Shown: piece by piece, positions 33,664 through 48,223 of the stretch
Numbering within the stretch: the stretch's first letter is position 1
Layout of the letters: the number at the start of each line of letters is the position of its first letter
NCBI RefSeq assembly: GCF_031755915.1
Contig: NC_083389.1
Span: forward strand, 17,291,001-17,355,000
Source: Ziziphus jujuba
Taxonomy: Eukaryota; Streptophyta; Magnoliopsida; Rosales; Rhamnaceae
Direction: 5' to 3'
DNA: 64,000 nt
Notes under the pieces: model-generated
What the model saw: the letters and a program-made list of their open reading frames with translations, nothing else
Databases searched by the model: none
What the model was told of the DNA's origin: nothing
Program-made: the position numbers and the translations under genes

Positions 33664-36586
33664 ATTTTAGCGAGATTACTGCACATGGCAATTTCATGTG
33701 TCATTTTATAAATATTGTTTTCAATTCTTTATTTTTCAAAGATAATAGAAGATTTAGTGATATGACAAATATTGCAAAGTATTGTCTATACCTTATATTT
33801 ACAATTTTTTTTAACACCTTTATGTTATAATTTGGAAGATAATTTTGGAGAACAATCTTTATACATGATTCATTTAATTTCTAAAGATTGGATCAATGTT
33901 TTTGGATGAGAGACGCATTAAAACTTTTATACAGGATCTTAGATTGAAGTTAAAGTTTAGAATTTTGATTTTGACCTTTAATGAATGGGATATAAGGTCG
34001 GGTGAGTGTTTTATTTTCCAAAATCTCTATTCTTGATTATTGGTGAGGTCAGGAATGTCAACTTTAAATAAGAGCCTTTCTAATCTTAGTATTTTTATTT
34101 ATTTATTTATTTTTTGTTTTTGAAAAAACGAAGTAAAGAAGTTGACAAAAGCAGAGTGAGGTCTAACTAGAACAGCTAGATCTTGAACAAGAAGGCACAT
34201 CCAATGGTCTCAAGAGACTTTATAAAAAGCAAGTAGGAACTCAAGTCCATATCAGGTCTCCAAATTAGTCAAAACGTCAACAGAGAAATTCTATTTTATT
34301 TTTGTTATTTGCAAATATATGTTTAATGGAGCAGGAGCTGCAGGACCCATTTCTAGATTTCCCTTTATTCGCGTATGAAGTACTTGATTGACATTTTTAA
34401 AATTCTAATTTTATTAATATTTCACAAAAAACAAATTTGTTAAATGAAAATTGGACAGGATGGAACTCTTTAAATATTAATTTCAAATATGAATCGACTG
34501 GTTAAAATGGTAGAAGATATTTGATTTAAGGGTTTTGTTAGCATATACAATGTAAATTGAACAATATACATAATAATACATAACTTTAAGATAAATCCTA
34601 TAAGATAACTAAACATATTAGTTTTACAACATAATTGTTAAATAGTCGATTATAAACGAATTGGGACACGATAAATAAACTATATTCTCGGTTACAAAAA
34701 ATACTTTTTACTAAAGTGGTGGCAAACCAACGGTTGGGCTGTCAGTGTAGGCTTCAAGTGCTCTATGGTTTGGGGTTGGAATAAAATTTGATGTTTCTTG
34801 TTTAGGAAATAAAAGAAATGCTCCACTACAAGTCTACAACTTTCTGTATCTGGCTTCGTAGGAAAAAAAAAAAAAAAAAATTAAGTAGAAAGTATAAAAT
34901 CCTGAGTATTAATTAGTGTGGGCACTTAAGCCTTTAGGCCATGTTTGTGGACATGATTATGGACGAAAAGTGGATTAGTTAATCCAAAAAACTGCAAACA
35001 ACTTTAAAAGCCAACCCATTATTCGGTTAGTACAACGCATGATTGGGGTTAAGTGTCCTAATCATGAGTCCCATTTTGATAGTTTTTATTTATACAATCG
35101 TGCTAATGATTTTGCGCTTTCAATTTGTAGCTTCACCTTATATATATATATATCTATATATATATATATATATATATATATCTATATATATATATATATA
35201 TATAATATATGGTAATGGACTAACTTTGAGAACTGGCTGCCACTTGATAATATACTAACGCTAAAACGTTGATTCTTTCTTTATTTATTTATTTTGGATG
35301 AGAAAGAATTTCATCGATCGCAACAAAAGATTAGAGAGTATAAATAGAACATGGGGCTCAAAACAAAACAAAAAAAAAAAAAAAAAAAAACAATCCATCA
35401 CTTCTATTCTATACACTGCATGTACAATGGCCGATCTAGAAAAATGGACATCATTAAAATTTTCTTCATAGCTATTTTAACATAATAATTTTTTAATGGA
35501 GCATAAAACAATAAGGGAGAATTACAAGGTTTCAACTTTCATCCATGTTCAATTTGTCCCATATATATATATATATATATATTTTTTTTTTTTTGAAACG
35601 ATTTCTACATAAACTATTGCATAATGTTAGATTGCGTGATCCTCTTTAAATATTTTTTTTTGAAATTTAACGAAATTATCTAGTATTTAAATTCAATACT
35701 TATGTAGGAAATATATGTTCAAATTATAATTTGTTATGGACCAAAATTATAGAAATTGAAGAATAACTTTGATAAAAAGAATTTCGGTTTATTTATTTAT
35801 TCTTTTTACCAAATTTGTTATAAAAAAGTTATAACTAAGATATATATTGTTTATATAAGTAGTTAATTTCAATATTACATGGCCAATTTTGTCAATTTCC
35901 AAAAAAAAAAGGGGGGGGGGGTAAATTTGATATTATGTAATAGTTTTTAAGGAAATAGCTTCAAAGAAACAAAAATAATAATAATAATAAATTAAAAAAA
36001 AAAGAGACAATTTAAACGGGGTGCAAGTTGAAGGGTCATTTGTAATTTTCCATAATAGTAACAACAACAACAGTAAATTACTATAATATATAATTTATAA
36101 TAATTTACTATATTAAATTATTTATAATAAAGATATTTGGGATATTTTCACAATAAACTCATTAAAAAATTAAATCAAAATAACAAAACGAGTAAGGAAT
36201 TCCAGTTTAAGTAACAATTGATCAGCTGAAAGTATAATGAAACTGAAAGGAATTGAGAAAAGAAATTTAAATAATAGATTTATTATCAAATTTATTATGG
36301 ACATAAAAAAAAGTTTATCATATTAAACTAATAATTAAGTAGCCAAAAATAATGAAATTTAAAATGTAATCAATATAAATAATTTAATCAATTAACAAAA
36401 TATGAAAAAAGATATTGATTTTGCATGGTCTCACATCACATATCGATTATAGAGTTCACTCTGATTTTATATACCTGCTATTAGCCCTCGGTCTCTCTAC
36501 ATAATACATACTCTTCTTCTTTTTTTTTTTTTTTTTTTTCCCAATTAAACTCTGCTATTTTTCATTGGACGATAAATCAAAATATG
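33663..36586. other. Gene-free AT-rich stretch
   Basis: Holds a compound TA microsatellite (35138-35206), poly-A (35369-35390), a TA run (35563-35582) and poly-T (36519-36539). No gene seen. Confidence 0.5.
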
Positions 36587-36587
36587 T

Positions 36588-36644
<57 letters not shown>

Positions 36645-36909
36645 CTGTATATGTTGAGGAGAGTTTATGAAAGATACAATATCTAACCATACATGGAACA
36701 TGAAGAAGTTTTAAAACAAATATATTCATCATTTATTCATTAAAAAAATATATTCATCATTTGCTAGCTCTGCCTCCCAGAGGCATGGAGTAGTTATGTA
36801 AAAGCTTAACAACCAACAAATTCAAAGAAGAAGATAGATGGAGCTTTCCATATAATATGTACAAAGCTAGCGTGGTTGAATTCATAAAGCTATGCATACA
36901 CACACACAA

Positions 36910-36951
<42 letters not shown>
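36587..36951. repeat. Two compound microsatellites in inverted orientation
   Basis: The left part is (CT)n(TA)n(TG)n at 36587-36644 and the right part (CA)n(TA)n at 36897-36951. The TA-TG and CA-TA blocks are reverse complements, with about 250 bases between them. Confidence 0.85.
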
Positions 36952-37142
36952 GCACACATGTATTCTGTCTAATTCTATCATATTATTATCTTATGTATGC
37001 AACAGTGCTCATACCACTTTGGGTTTAAATTATTCTCTCATCTCTAAATCGGGATTATAGTATTCATACATGGCTTCCAGAATGGTCTAATTATATGGCC
37101 GGCGAGCATATATACAGATACATATAAATATATAACATTATA

Positions 37143-37180
<38 letters not shown>

Positions 37181-40100
37181 TCAAGATCACATGGTTTGAG
37201 AGGTAATTTGGTGGTTTTCTACGAAGTCTCCTTGCCGAGCACATGAAAGGTTACACTAACAAGAAAACTCATTAATTAATTTACACCTAATCATTTTTTA
37301 ATACTGAAGTGTTCTTGAAACTGATCATACGTACAAATAGGAAAGGAGAAGGAAAGGAATAGACTTTCTTCTAAATTTTTTCAACATCAAAGGTATATTT
37401 CTTTTACGCTTTTTCTTCCCCGGTCCATATGAATAACCTGGAATGATTTAATGAATTTATTTTATATATGCCAATTAAAAATAACATTTTACCATTGGAA
37501 AGGGATCTTTTATCCCTCTTTTTTCTTGTTTTCATTCCTGTTAACTAGTGATAGAGTCCCATTTTATTTTAAAAAGAAATGATTCTTTTTCACTTAAATT
37601 TATTTTATTTCTTTGTTATTAATTTTAAATGAGAAAACATTATATTATTGATAACTATGGATAATGACATGAAGAAAGGAACAAAACATTCGGATGCATT
37701 ACTAATTAGTAACAAGTATGAAAGTTTAGTTTCACTTCTAATCAAATTGGCTAAGCAATGACGTTTTGTAGCTATAGAGCTATAATCTTTTTAAATATAA
37801 ATGTTGAAGACTAGCTCAAACGAGACAGAAGAAACATAACTCACGCAGTAGCAATATGGTTAGTACAACTTTAATATGTAATAATATTAATATTTTAAAG
37901 TGCATGGCTGAGTGTATCTCTCACTAATATAGCTCTCAACTATTGACTTCAACAACCACATAAATTACTCCATAATTAAACTATTCGTTACCCACATATG
38001 AATTACTCTCTGTACCCATAGCAAGTTATAATTTCAGGTGCCTACATGGAAGCCTGACCCGCTCAGGTGTTGGACTACTGCTCCCGATCATGAAGGGCAA
38101 GCTAACTATAATGAAAAGATTCTGGTTCTGTCGGAGTTTATACTCCAATATACATCTACATGTGTGGATCTCATTTGTGTATTAGAGATAGGAGTATAAA
38201 CTCCGGTTGTATTGAAAAATTTTCTAACTATAATTAATTATAGTTGATCGTTTATCTGGTCGATTTGATAATAGTATATGTATTAAGGACTATTATAAAA
38301 TTCAATTTCCTTGAATTTGTTTAATTGGATGCTCCTATATTAAAGAGTTGATATCAATCAACCTAATAAAATATTAGTTATATATATGTATATAATAAAA
38401 CTGATCATCTATAAGTTATCTTTCAACTTAATTTGGAAGACATATGGCTGTGGCAAGAGCTATTAATGTTACGTTGTTAAATATTTAACAACTATAGAGT
38501 TAAGTAAATAACAATTAGTAGTATTTATCATGTCTTTATATCTCCCAATGTAAATTAGATTATATAAATTAGATTTTATATATATATATATATATATATG
38601 TACGTCAAACATCGAAGATTGGGATGTGAAAGCTAAATTAAGCATGAAGCCTCCACTCATTTCATATAATGATGATCTCAAAATATTAAGTTAAAAGTGG
38701 TCCTTGTTGGGTACAAATTAACTGTATAGGAGCGGGAGTGTATCACTGCAATGATTGGCTTACTCACATCTTTTAATGGATATGAAACTATCTGGTCATT
38801 TGGTTTTAATTAGGTTTACTTTGTAGATATATTTATTTAGCCATTTTCTTGAGAATCTAACAAAAATTCAAAAGAAAAAGAGAGGAAAGAAAGAATGAGT
38901 ACGACTAATCACATAGGGTGAGGGTGACATTGAGGGAAAATGAACTTTTTAGATTAATCGTGAGGTTTATGTGTGGCAATCAAAGGTGGGCTCATGAAGA
39001 AAACCGAGATTCAATCATACGGTGTTTCAGCGAAAAAATAAATAAATAAATAAAAAATAAATTTCAATCATACGGTGAAGTAAGGAAAATTTTATACAGG
39101 TCAACCAATCCATCAAATACATTTGATTGGATGATTGAAATTCTTCAATATAATTAAGATTAAAGAAAAAGGCACATGAAAGTCAAAGTCAGAGAGAAAT
39201 GTGTGGTTGTGATAGTTCGACAGGTTGGCTTTTTCTAGCTAGATTATTAAGATCTCGGGGCTACAAATTTAATGAACAATGTGTCCATTGAATTTTCATA
39301 TTCACACGTAATTTATACTTGAAATTGAGTTTTCCCACTCATTTATCCGTTGAAAAAGAGAAAGTCACTAAGAAAACAATAATAATTGAAATATCATCAT
39401 TTCGAAGCTTAGATTTTGAGTTCGTACTTTAATCATTTCATAAATTTATCTGGTTAAAAAATTAAATAATGATACACCAATAAATCGTATTTGTTTAAGA
39501 ATGTATGTGGTCATGATGCACTTGTTAATGGGCATATATATATAATAATGAGCTCAGTGAGTCATAATGTCCTAGTCTTCGATGCAAAGCAGAGGCAAAA
39601 AAACAGCGGCACATGGTTCATTTTTATTCATTTTCTTTTTTGATAACTATTTTTATTCATTTTTCTTGGTCACACAAATACAATAATCATGTATATATAT
39701 ATATACATTGATAATTGCGTTAATTATGTCAAGTCGAAGTTGATTTGAGTATGTTGAAGTGTCATATATTCGAAAAATTTAATCTATTAGAAATTAGATT
39801 CAAGCTAGGCAACTAGGCACGTGTATTTAGGAAAATGGACTTAAATTGGGCTTCAAAGTTTTTAAAACAGAACCTTAAATATAAACCTTAATTTGATTCT
39901 ATACCAGCTTGAAATCCCATCTTTTCCAAAATTTAAAGTTAATAAAAAGTGATCAACTTTAATTATATTTAAATTATCTTTAACAAATGGGACTAATGAC
40001 TTCTAACCTAGTTTGAACTGAAATCAAATTTCTAGACCAAATAATCTTATTCACTGAGATTATTAAAGTATATAAAATTTAATCTTTTATAAATTTAAGT

Positions 40101-43100
40101 TTTTTTTAAAAAAATGATACTTTAATATGGTATATATAAAAGTTCAGCAGTAATATTAAAAGAATATTTTGTCCATTGGTACTAATTTTTTGACAATCAA
40201 ATATAATATATTAGCTCAGCATCAATGTATTCACAACAAATTAAAGTTTTGTAGTTAATTTATTTTAAGATTCATTTTCAATCAATGAAAGCTTCTAGTG
40301 ATAAGATGGGATATAGTAATAATGAACAAAGGTTTGTGCCCTGGCCGTTCATTGTAAAAAAGTTAAAACCTTTTTGGTGATACGAAAACACTTTTATAAA
40401 GAAGCCACGGAGAGTCATTATTACAGTAGTTTGCACTTTACAGATTGGAACAAATATATTTGGGATTTGAGGTGATGTCCAATTCATGTGTCCCACAACA
40501 AAAGCAAACACTTTTAATTATTTTTGAGCTTTTAAGTGCTGGGGTTTTGTTGTTAGCTGTTATAATTGGGGTTTGCGAGCTGTGCTTTCGAATGGTATTT
40601 TTCTAGGTTTGTTTTTAAGTGTCACATAGTCCTATAATCTCGATGCAAAGTCGTATCCAACACCATGAACCATCTCTCTCCCCAATAATTTGAGAAGAAG
40701 TATATGCATATAAGCTGACCCACACGGTTTACTGGCTGTATTAGGGAACAGAGAGGGGTCTTTCAGAAGGAATTGTGTAGGTCACAACCTTTTTGATAAT
40801 GATATTTCGCTTTCCTAATTGGTAGGCGTATTAGTCAGCATCCCATCCATTGTGTAAATGATATGATAGGTTTGAGAATGACATTTATCAAACAGTTTGT
40901 GTGCATGATTTATATGATACTTTTATAAAATTTTTGTGGTCCGACTTGCATTTGGCTCTCATCTTGTCGTAATATTGGGGTTGCAATCATGAACAGTTCC
41001 TGACCATCTTCTTCTTACGTATGTACGTACGTGCCTATTGCCTAGTATTAATTTCATTGAATTAAATTAACATACATTCAAATTAGCCAAGTGATATATA
41101 ATTATAAACCATAGCTTGGCCATGCAGTTGTGAGACCATGTATCACTTCTATCCTGACTATCCTCAATGTATATTTTAAAGCCGCTATGTCTCGGCTCTC
41201 TTTCTCTTTTAATTCAACAATGTTATTTGGCTGCAAACAACCTAATAGTAAAGTCGTTGTTTCATATGATAAAAAATGATCGCTTTCACCTTCAACATCA
41301 AAATAATGTAATTTTGGAATATATCAATCTATGTGGTTGAGTTAATTTCTTTGATTAGGTAAGATTATATATGATCAAGTTTTTATGCTTTTAAAGCAGT
41401 CTAAATTAGGTAATATTCGAAAACAACCTAATTAAATTAAATTACTTGTCTTATCAAAAAAAATAAATAAATAAATTACTCGTATTAAAATATCGAGTCG
41501 ATCGGGTTTGTCCATCTCAAATCTTGTTTGTATTCTTCGCATGCTTTCGATCTCTGACAACCATACTAGATATATAGTTATAAAGGGAAAATAGCTTTAG
41601 AAAAAAAAAAAAATTATGTATACATAAAATATGATATTGAACTCTAATAGTTATTTTTAAATGACAAAAATCTCTAAGTCAACTGATTCAGCTTTCTAGA
41701 AAAATGCATATTTTGAAGCCCTTATCCATCCTCTTGGACTGTTGATAACCTGACAGTTTTCTCTCAATATATACGTATACGATTAATGATGATCTAGTAT
41801 ATGAATATCTTCATTCTTTTAAAGCAAGGACATCGATGAATGTATTTAACTTTTTAAAATTACTAAACTATATGTAGGTCATATAATATTTACTTAACTA
41901 TTCTATATGATTAATGTCATTTACCGTGAATTTGTAAATAAAAAATATCTTTATTTGTATCAGATAATATATATTATCCTTTATTTATTTATTTTCTTAT
42001 TAATGGTTTGGAGAGATGAACTCGGATCAAAACATATACTGGCTAGTTTTATTATATATGCAGAAATTTTAAATATGATCTTTCAATTACTCCAAAATAT
42101 TGAACCGAATTAGTAATTATTCATTCAAATTAAGTCGGATTTGTTGTTAAGTCATTTAAAGTTGTGTTTAAGATACATGTATGCCAGCTATAGATAGAAT
42201 GATATAAAATAAATTAACGACTTTTAAGCAGGGAAAAGAAAAAAAAAAGTTAGTTACATATGGTCAAAAGGTTCTGATGTGGCTTATTTTATTTTATCTT
42301 TTGGTTTTAATTATTTTTGTGGAAATAATCCATTGTCTCGGGCCCAATATATGCCTGCCCTTAATTTCTTTTCTGATGGGAAGCCTATGAATGTTGGAGA
42401 TTACAGAGACTTTATAAAAACCGATAGGAAGCATTCACAACATTCAAATTTCCGTTTGTTATTTCCCACCTCATTTGGTTCCTCTAACATGGAATTTTGA
42501 AAAAAATATTATTTATACTTTGTTAGGGAAAAAGTATTAAAAAAAAAAAATGAATCTCCCATCAACTTAAGTTTTTGATAGAAATGGCTAAGCAATGACA
42601 TTTTGATAGTTTTTGTCTCTTTGCTCCACAGCACAAGAATTATGTATGGAAAACATCAAATTTTAAATCGAAATAAGAAAAAAAAAAAAAGAATCATTGC
42701 ATTGAATTGTTAAAAAAATAATTAAGCTTAATCTTCAAAATTGACTCCAACAAACAAGCAAGTGGCACAATTAACTATGTTTTTATTTGAACAGTACTTC
42801 AGAGAGTTCTTGGTTTGGACCAAATAGATAACTTGGCCAATTAGGCACTAATTAAGTAATAAAAACTAATTAATATGGATATTTGTCATAAGGGCATCCG
42901 ACTTGTATCCTGGTTATCAATGCATGATGTGGATGCTTTTCTTAATTAGCTAGCTGGATAGCTAGCAATTTTGGAGAAATAATGACTGTCCTTGTCAGCA
43001 TTGATTGCTACATTAATAATTTTTGTGATTAAAAATTCAACATGAGAGATTCCAAAAATTATTAACCCTACTTATGACACTAAGAGGATGATGATGTTCT

Positions 43101-43290
43101 TAATTAATCTTAAATTCTCCGTGGAATAAGTCTCTCTTTTTTTTTTTTTTTCTTTTTTGCAATACCATATGCATCTACTGTTTACTAAATTAATTATTTA
43201 AAAATAAAACAGTGTTTGATTTTTTATTTTTTTTTTTTAAAAATTAATTTTTACGTTGACATGATATACATATATAAATATATATAATTT
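36952..43290. other. Gene-free AT-rich stretch
   Basis: Contains a TA microsatellite (37149-37176), an inverted 15-mer pair at 38132-38205, and short TA runs. A 77-codon minus-strand frame (40278-40511) and a 73-codon plus-strand frame (42279-42500) are open, but neither shows a known motif. I treat them as chance or relics. Confidence 0.45.
38132..38205. repeat. Inverted pair of a 15-base word
   Basis: CGGAGTTTATACTCC at 38132-38146 and its exact reverse complement GGAGTATAAACTCCG at 38191-38205, separated by 44 bases. It may be the inner part of a small transposon or a hairpin. Confidence 0.75.
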
Positions 43291-43291
43291 A

Positions 43292-43660
43292 TGATTAATT
43301 GCAAGTTAGTATCTTTTTAATTTGGAGGACTTGCATTTTAATCTTTAGAGTAAAAATTTTGCGATTTAAACTATTAAGTTTGAATCTAATGCATTTTGGT
43401 TCCATTAAAACTTTTGCAATACATTAATATTAGAGGGCTTAAATTGCAACAAAATCAAATCAAATATTTGTGCATTTTCAATATTATAAAAAAAAAAAAG
43501 GTGGAACGGTCAATATATCCACCATTAGTCAAAAATCAGATTGGATCAAAATGCAAACAAATTTGAAACTTGAAAGTTTAAATTATAATATTTTAAATTT
43601 AAAGGTTTAAAGTGTAATTTCTAAAATAAAAAAGTTTTAAATTGCAATTAACTCAATGAT
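43292..43660. mobile_element. Fold-back (MITE-like) element
   Basis: The two halves pair along almost their full length. The left part TTAATTGCAAGTTAG...TGCATTTTGGTTCC matches the inverted right part TTAATTGCAATTTAA...TGCATTTTGATCC over about 115 bases with mismatches. A short centre contains poly-A. The direct repeat ATGATTAATT at 43291-43300 and 43656-43665 overlaps the ends, so the exact target duplication is unclear. No protein is encoded. Confidence 0.65.
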
Positions 43661-43694
43661 TAATTTATAAATTCATGCTGACTCTAGGGAGAAA

Positions 43695-43735
43695 AGAAGA
43701 AGAAGAAGAAGAAGAAGAAGAAGAAGAAGAAGAAG
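43695..43735. repeat. (GAA)n microsatellite
   Basis: About 13 GAA units just beyond the fold-back element. Confidence 0.95.
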
Positions 43736-44582
43736 ATGGAAGTAAAATTATTGTGTAATCTTGAGTATAAATATTGAGTGGTTTTTAAATTTTAGGAAGA
43801 ATTGACAGAAGATGCAGCAATCAAACATGGCCTCATGTAACGAGTAAGAATGTTAATATACGAATATAAATATGTAATATATATATGTTTGTATACTATA
43901 TTGTTCAGTCAACATATATTATATATATCAACTTGCTTCAAGACAACCACAACAATACATCTTAATGCAAAGAAAACCATGAAGTTTGAATGCAAATTAA
44001 GTCACCAAATCCAGCGGCTGGTCGGCCAGAATACTACTCATGAGCCAGCTTTCTGAGTCAACTACGGTATCTTTTGCAATTTACAACAACTGAGATCCGT
44101 GGATTGAATAGTATATGATAATTTTTCAAACCCAAGAAAAAGGATCTAATAAATACTCAATGTTCCCATTGACTTTTATATATTACAATTGTCAATTTTC
44201 CCAGTACATCTCCCTTTTTGATAGTCTACATTGTTAATTTTATGCATCTTTGGTCCACTAGTGCCCAAATGTCTTTGCTTGCCGTGAAAATATATACATA
44301 CATATATATATATATATATATAAAAGAAAAAGTCCACCTTATTTTACATCTATGTCTTGCATGTTGTTGATACATAATCTTATTTACGTGGCTTCAAATT
44401 AGACAAATAATGTTGCAATAATGATGCGGTGATTGCTGAAATACATGCTAACTTGCCAAAGTCAGATATATTCACGATGTTGCATTGATCTGAATCGTAT
44501 ATTGCCTTTGGATCTTTCAAGGGCGATTAGACAAGTAAACTAGCAAGTTAAACATGAGATACTTTTTAGTATGTATGTATGC

Positions 44583-44613
<31 letters not shown>

Positions 44614-44751
44614 ATTATGTGTATAGTACTATTATGGTAGACTTATGAGTTGGGTATCTTACCATATTTATTACTAAATGCAGTGGGATATGAAAAATCC
44701 ACTAAAATGCAGATAGGCAAATTTATTATAACAAAATTTTATATATACGTG

Positions 44752-44754
<3 letters not shown>
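43736..44754. other. Gene-free AT-rich spacer
   Basis: TA runs at about 44303-44322 and 44590-44613. Nothing else seen. Confidence 0.45.

Positions 44755-44806
<52 letters not shown>
44755..44806. repeat. (AC)n microsatellite
   Basis: About 26 AC units without interruption. Confidence 0.97.
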
Positions 44807-44808
<2 letters not shown>

Positions 44809-44875
44809 GTGACTCAAGCTACTTGAGAGCCTAATGCAAGAATTGAAAAGGTTATAAATAATTTCTTTTTTTAAA

Positions 44876-45302
44876 AGAGGTATATTTAATCTAGAGTTTG
44901 AAGAATTTTAAAAATATTTAAAAGTTTAGAAGCATTCGATTTAGATTTTAAACGAGTTTATACAAATTCAATAATATTCAATTCAGATTTTAATGGAATT
45001 TTAAAATCCAAGTGTATTCAATTAGAATTTTGTAAAATTCTTTTGAAATCTAATGATATTTAAAAAGTCATTGATTTTAAAAGATTTTAAAAAATGATGG
45101 ATTTTAATGGATTTAAAAGTATTTTAATATTGAAATTGTGAAGAAAAATTTTAATATGAAATCTAGCCTTAATCCCAAAGATTTTGTTAGATTCTTATAA
45201 ACTCTTTATGAAATCTATGAAATTCCATTACAATCCATCAAATTTTTTGAAATTTATAACTCATTTTAAATCCATTAAACTCTAGATTGAATATATCCTT
45301 CT
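44876..45302. mobile_element. MITE-like element with terminal inverted repeats
   Basis: The left end AGAGGTATATTTAATCTAGA matches the inverted right end AGAAGGATATATTCAATCTA, and both continue into AGAGTTT. The interior of about 380 bases is very AT-rich, with many gattttaa words on both strands, and it encodes nothing. The target duplication is not resolvable in the A-rich flanks. Confidence 0.7.
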
Positions 45303-45748
45303 AAAAAAGAAAATGTAAGTAATCAATTTATATATACTTTTTTTCTTTTGGCATTAAAAATTATTAGTTAAATTTTAGAATACATTTTTTTTTTTTGAAA
45401 GAAAGAATTTTGGAAAAACAAATTAACGTAAGAGTGCCTAATGTATATTGAATGTGAGAAAATAATGCCAATTTAATTAGCTTGATTGTTTATCAAAAGA
45501 AAAATTAATTAATGGTTATAAATATTTATGGATATAAATGCTTGATTATTTCTAATATAGAAGTTTGGAGAAATTAATAACTTTCTGAAAAAAAGTCCCT
45601 ATATTTTCAAAATAGTAAAATTACTATATTTCATAAAAAAAAAAAGAAAAAGAAAATCACATATATTAGGTAATTTTTGGGAGGCCTTTTCTCTCATTGT
45701 GTGCCCTTGGCCATTGCCTCACTTGCCTTATCCTTAAGCTGACACTGT

Positions 45749-45796
<48 letters not shown>

Positions 45797-46140
45797 GTCT
45801 GTCTATCAATTTTTTTATTTTTATTTTTTATCAAGACCTTTAATTTTAGCTGTTAAATTGTTTTAAAGATTAAAATGTAAAAATGTATTTGAGATTATTA
45901 ACACACATATATTAGCTAGCTAGCTACATATATTAATATCATTCTAGTTACAAAAACCCTTTATATTTATCATTAATTTTAATAACCATAAAAACAACAA
46001 TATTTCTTACTCTTCATTTTAACACTCATATAGATATATAGCATAATTATTGAATTTGCTCAATTTCGTTGAGCAAATCTAAAAGCTATAAAACAAAATC
46101 CTAATATTAAAACTCAGATTCGAAATTTACTAATATATAT

Positions 46141-46177
<37 letters not shown>

Positions 46178-47635
46178 CTTTCAGAATATATTATTAGTAG
46201 TAATTATCATTTGAACTGTTTTAAAAAGATATCCCATCCTATAATGAAAACAACAATGCTATAAAAATAAAATATTTATCAAATCTATTTATCATATGTC
46301 ATTTGTTAAAATATTATTAATTGATATATCTTTATAAATATTATTGGTTGACGTATTCTTATAATTTAAATATGAAAAAGTGAATATTTAAATAAATAAG
46401 TGAATTAAACCATTAAATCAATTAACTATTAGCATATCATTTACTACATCACATAAATAATTTTAATAAATATTTGATAACTCTAACTTTATTTTTAAGA
46501 TAATATAACATGATAAGTACGTAAAACTAACTTTTTTAATTTTAAATTTATTAATTAAAGTGTCACCATTGTATCACCTGAATAGCTTCAATGAGAATAG
46601 CTATATATAAATTTTATATATATATATATATATATATAATCCTTTTCACCGACAGGATTAGAAAGTTATCTTTCAATATCCTATGGATGCAGACGTTAGC
46701 CATTAATTAACACCATGTTTTCCAAAGTGAACGAGCCATTTTCTTTCAATGCCTTTTCCATGGTTGCAAGCTCAATTACCGCGTTGTGACATATAATAAA
46801 ATATACAAAGTTTTGGAAAAAAATGTACACTGCACGCTCACATCCTTTCCAGATTATATTCAATTAAGCATGAGTTTCTTTGAATTGGCTTTAAGAAAGC
46901 GAGTTTCAGGGCTTTAAAGCTACCTACTTTGACGTGCAGCTTGGGTGCAGGATTTATTGTCTTTACTCATAACAGGTATAGCTTTGCTAAAAGGATATGG
47001 AAAAGTAGCTTTAATTAACACAATAGACATATAATTTTGGGATAAAACTCTTTAGTAATAATCCAAGTCCTACCCTAATCTGAAAGTAAGGTACAGATTA
47101 TAGGTAGTCAATCATGTGCCCCACAAGAAAATAAAAGGATGAGAGTACGTACGGATTTACAATGTGGACAAAAGAGATTGGAGATCTAACTTTGCATGCG
47201 CTAGATTTTTGCGACCAAATGATCATGATATGCTTCCCTTTCCACTTTCCAATATACATTGATATATTATGTGGGTGAAGATTTGGAAAATCACGCCTAC
47301 TTGAAAATAACCTCACCAAAAATTGGCACTAAATTAGATTATAATGATGATGAAGATGAAGATGAAGATGATGATGTAGGTCAGAATGGTCAGAAGCTAG
47401 CATGCATATTCAAGGATTGATTAAAGTTCTTCTACACTCAGAACTATTCAAATGGAATTGCATACGAACAAATGAAAAGTCGACGCTATCAAAAAAAAAA
47501 AAAAAATCAATTTTTATTTCAGGAGAAAAACAGATGCTACAAAAATCGATTTTTCTAAAAAATATCAATTTTGCATTGGTTTTACTTCTAGTCTGTACGC
47601 AATTCCATCTAAGTAGTCCTGATCATAGAAACCTC

Positions 47636-47680
<45 letters not shown>

Positions 47681-48021
47681 GACAATATATTTATATGACG
47701 ATGTTGGTATATGGATAAGCACTCATTAATTTAGTTGTCATAATTTCAGTGACGTTGGGTTTGAAAGAAATGTACTTTATTATATTAACTCCAAGCATTA
47801 CTTTGACTGCCATTATTGGGAAGGTGATTTGGTCATCTCTCAAAGAAATTGACTGTAAATAGTTTTTGATATACTATATGTGATAAACACATATAATATG
47901 GTTTTTTTTCTTGTATTGAAACAGAATAAATATGTCTATTCTATATTTGTATTTGTTTCCCCCGCTTCAAAATGGGCTATAGGCAGGAATATCAATTCAA
48001 TGCCTCAACATACTTAGATTG

Positions 48022-48053
<32 letters not shown>

Positions 48054-48175
48054 TTGTCAGTCATGCTTACAGTTGCATGATGTAGTGACAATAACATTTT
48101 TGTAGGGACTTTTTTTTTTTTTTTTAACCCTTAATGTAAAGATAATAAAAATAAACTGCCTCTTTCAACCAACCC

Positions 48176-48223
<48 letters not shown>

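Noticed and set aside
33494..33830. Frames with long Arg-Glu or Leu-Ser repeats
   Set aside because: Translations of the CT microsatellite only.
40278..40511. 77-codon minus-strand frame
   Set aside because: No motif, no splice context, and a single open frame of this length is expected by chance in 64 kb.
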